Shown here: positions 5,186 through 6,090 of the stretch, one piece after another
How positions within the stretch are numbered: position 1 is the first letter of the stretch
How the letters are laid out: every line of letters starts with the position of its first letter
Assembly (NCBI GenBank): GCA_902826385.1
Contig: CADEEU010000183.1
Coordinates: forward strand, 1-6,090
Direction of reading: 5' to 3'
Source: an uncultured Acidobacteriota bacterium
GTDB taxonomy: Bacteria; Acidobacteriota; Blastocatellia; Pyrinomonadales; Pyrinomonadaceae
DNA length: 6,090 nucleotides
Made by a program: the position numbers and the translations under genes
The notes under the pieces: generated by a model
The model's input: the letters and a program-made list of their open reading frames with translations, nothing else
The model's database searches: none
Told to the model about the DNA's origin: nothing

Positions 5186-6090
5186 ATGGAATCTGCTCTT
5201 AAGACAGCATTTCCCTTCATCGTTTTCAGCGTAGCGATTCTGCTCGCCTTTCAGGGCGTGCTGATGATCGTGGCTTATACCGTGCTGGCCGAACGCAAGG
5301 TGCTCGGCTGGATACAGGGCCGCATCGGGCCGAACCGCGTTGGGCCGTGGGGCGTGCTGCAGCCGTTTGCGGACCTGCTTAAGTTCATCTTTAAGGAAGA
5401 CCTCGTCCCGGACAAATCGACGAAGTTCGTTTATTTTCTGGCTCCGTTGGTTGCTTTGACTTGCGCCTTGCTGCCCATTGTGGTTTATCCGTTTGGGCCG
5501 CAGATCGCCGACCCGCTTGGGTGGCTGGTTCCATACGTTTCGGATTGGCCGACGCTTGGGCCTGCCATTACGTGGATCGCTGAACAAGCTAAGAACATGC
5601 CGCTGACCATTGCTCAGATCGACGTTGGCGTGCTGTTCGTTTTGGGAATCACATCGGTCGGCGTTTATGGAATAGCTCTGGCCGGCTGGTCGTCGAACAG
5701 CAAATACAGCTTGATGGGCGGCCTGCGTTCTTCCGCACAGATGATTTCGTATGAGCTGGCCATGGGAGCGTCCGTGCTTGGTGTGGTTATGCTGGCCGGA
5801 ACGCTCGATCTGAACGGGATAATCTACGCACAGATACAATCGCCGTTTCGGCTATTTATCATCCCACAGATCATTGGTTTTGTGGTGTTCCTGATCGCCG
5901 CTTTTGCTGAAACGAACCGAGGTCCGTTCCGTCTGCGCGAGGCCGAGACGGGACGCGGCGCGGGATGTCACAGAGCGTATTCTGCTCTGAAATGCTCACT
6001 GTGCTTCATGGACGATTGTATATACGTTTTTTCAGTTTCGGTTAGTGTCGCATATCTTTTGTTGTGCGTTTGGTATTTGCGCTGCACTGT
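5186..6090 (+). CDS. nuoH: NADH-quinone oxidoreductase subunit H (NuoH), 3' end missing
   Basis: NuoH (ND1 family) is the membrane subunit that joins the hydrophilic arm to the proton-pumping arm and helps form the quinone chamber. 301 codons are present and the gene runs off the window. Visible landmarks are an N-terminal transmembrane helix (~10-32), then AERKVLGWIQGRIGPNRVGP (35-54), the family hallmark, LQPFADLLKFIFKED (58-72), GGLRSSAQMISYELAMG (178-194) and AETNRGPF (241-248). Further hydrophobic helices lie near 82-103, 146-168, 193-206 and 223-241. The TM2-TM3 loop (~104-145) is longer than in E. coli. The ATG at 5186 gives the normal start but has no clear Shine-Dalgarno. From about codon 246 many conserved residues are altered while the frame stays open: EAE-x-ELVAGYHTEYS appears as EAETGRGAGCHRAYS. 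This looks like sequence error near the end rather than biology. Confidence 0.96.
   Translation, partial: MESALKTAFPFIVFSVAILLAFQGVLMIVAYTVLAERKVLGWIQGRIGPNRVGPWGVLQPFADLLKFIFKEDLVPDKSTKFVYFLAPLVALTCALLPIVVYPFGPQIADPLGWLVPYVSDWPTLGPAITWIAEQAKNMPLTIAQIDVGVLFVLGITSVGVYGIALAGWSSNSKYSLMGGLRSSAQMISYELAMGASVLGVVMLAGTLDLNGIIYAQIQSPFRLFIIPQIIGFVVFLIAAFAETNRGPFRLREAETGRGAGCHRAYSALKCSLCFMDDCIYVFSVSVSVAYLLLCVWYLRCT

Noticed and set aside
5138..5839. Long minus-strand open frame (233 codons) opposite nuoH
   Set aside because: It lies antisense to a clear nuoH. The translation is rich in Arg, His, Gln and Asn with no domain, as expected for a shadow of GC-rich coding sequence.

Overview
The window is bacterial chromosomal DNA carrying part of a respiratory Complex I (NADH:quinone oxidoreductase, nuo) gene cluster, with all genes on the + strand. 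Layout: the 3' end of a signal peptidase I-like gene (1-270), nuoF (274-1557), an uncharacterised caspase/CHAT-like gene (1579-2229), an overlapping small three-helix membrane protein (2222-2554), a 39-codon gene for ribosomal protein bTHX (2598-2717), nuoG (2843-5101) and the 5' part of nuoH (5186 to the window end). The two largest gaps are 2718-2842 (a pyrimidine tract and a hairpin) and 5102-5185 (an AT-rich palindrome). I saw no tRNA, rRNA, CRISPR array, transposase or attachment site.

The organism cannot be fixed from this window. The GC-rich nuo genes (about 62% in two sampled lines of nuoF), bTHX and the mixed NuoG architecture would suit a soil or freshwater Acidobacteriota (perhaps Blastocatellia) or a similar phylum. 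That is a guess from general appearance, not a database result.

NuoF (FMN, NADH site, cluster N3) and NuoG (N1b, N5, N4 and probably one more cluster) form the electron-input arm of Complex I. NuoH is the membrane subunit that helps form the quinone chamber. The usual partner nuoE is not next to nuoF: a signal peptidase relative ends 3 bp upstream. nuoF and nuoG, normally adjacent, are separated by a visibly AT-richer cassette encoding a caspase/CHAT-like protein and a translationally coupled membrane protein, followed by bTHX.

Main points for a second look: (1) the caspase/CHAT-like plus membrane-protein pair inside the nuo cluster; (2) a signal peptidase I-like protein whose catalytic lysine position is phenylalanine; (3) a NuoG with an extra hydrogenase-type [4Fe-4S] motif but without the N7 cysteines; (4) bTHX within a respiratory operon; (5) a run of changes at conserved NuoH positions in the last ~170 bp that looks like poor sequence at a contig end.
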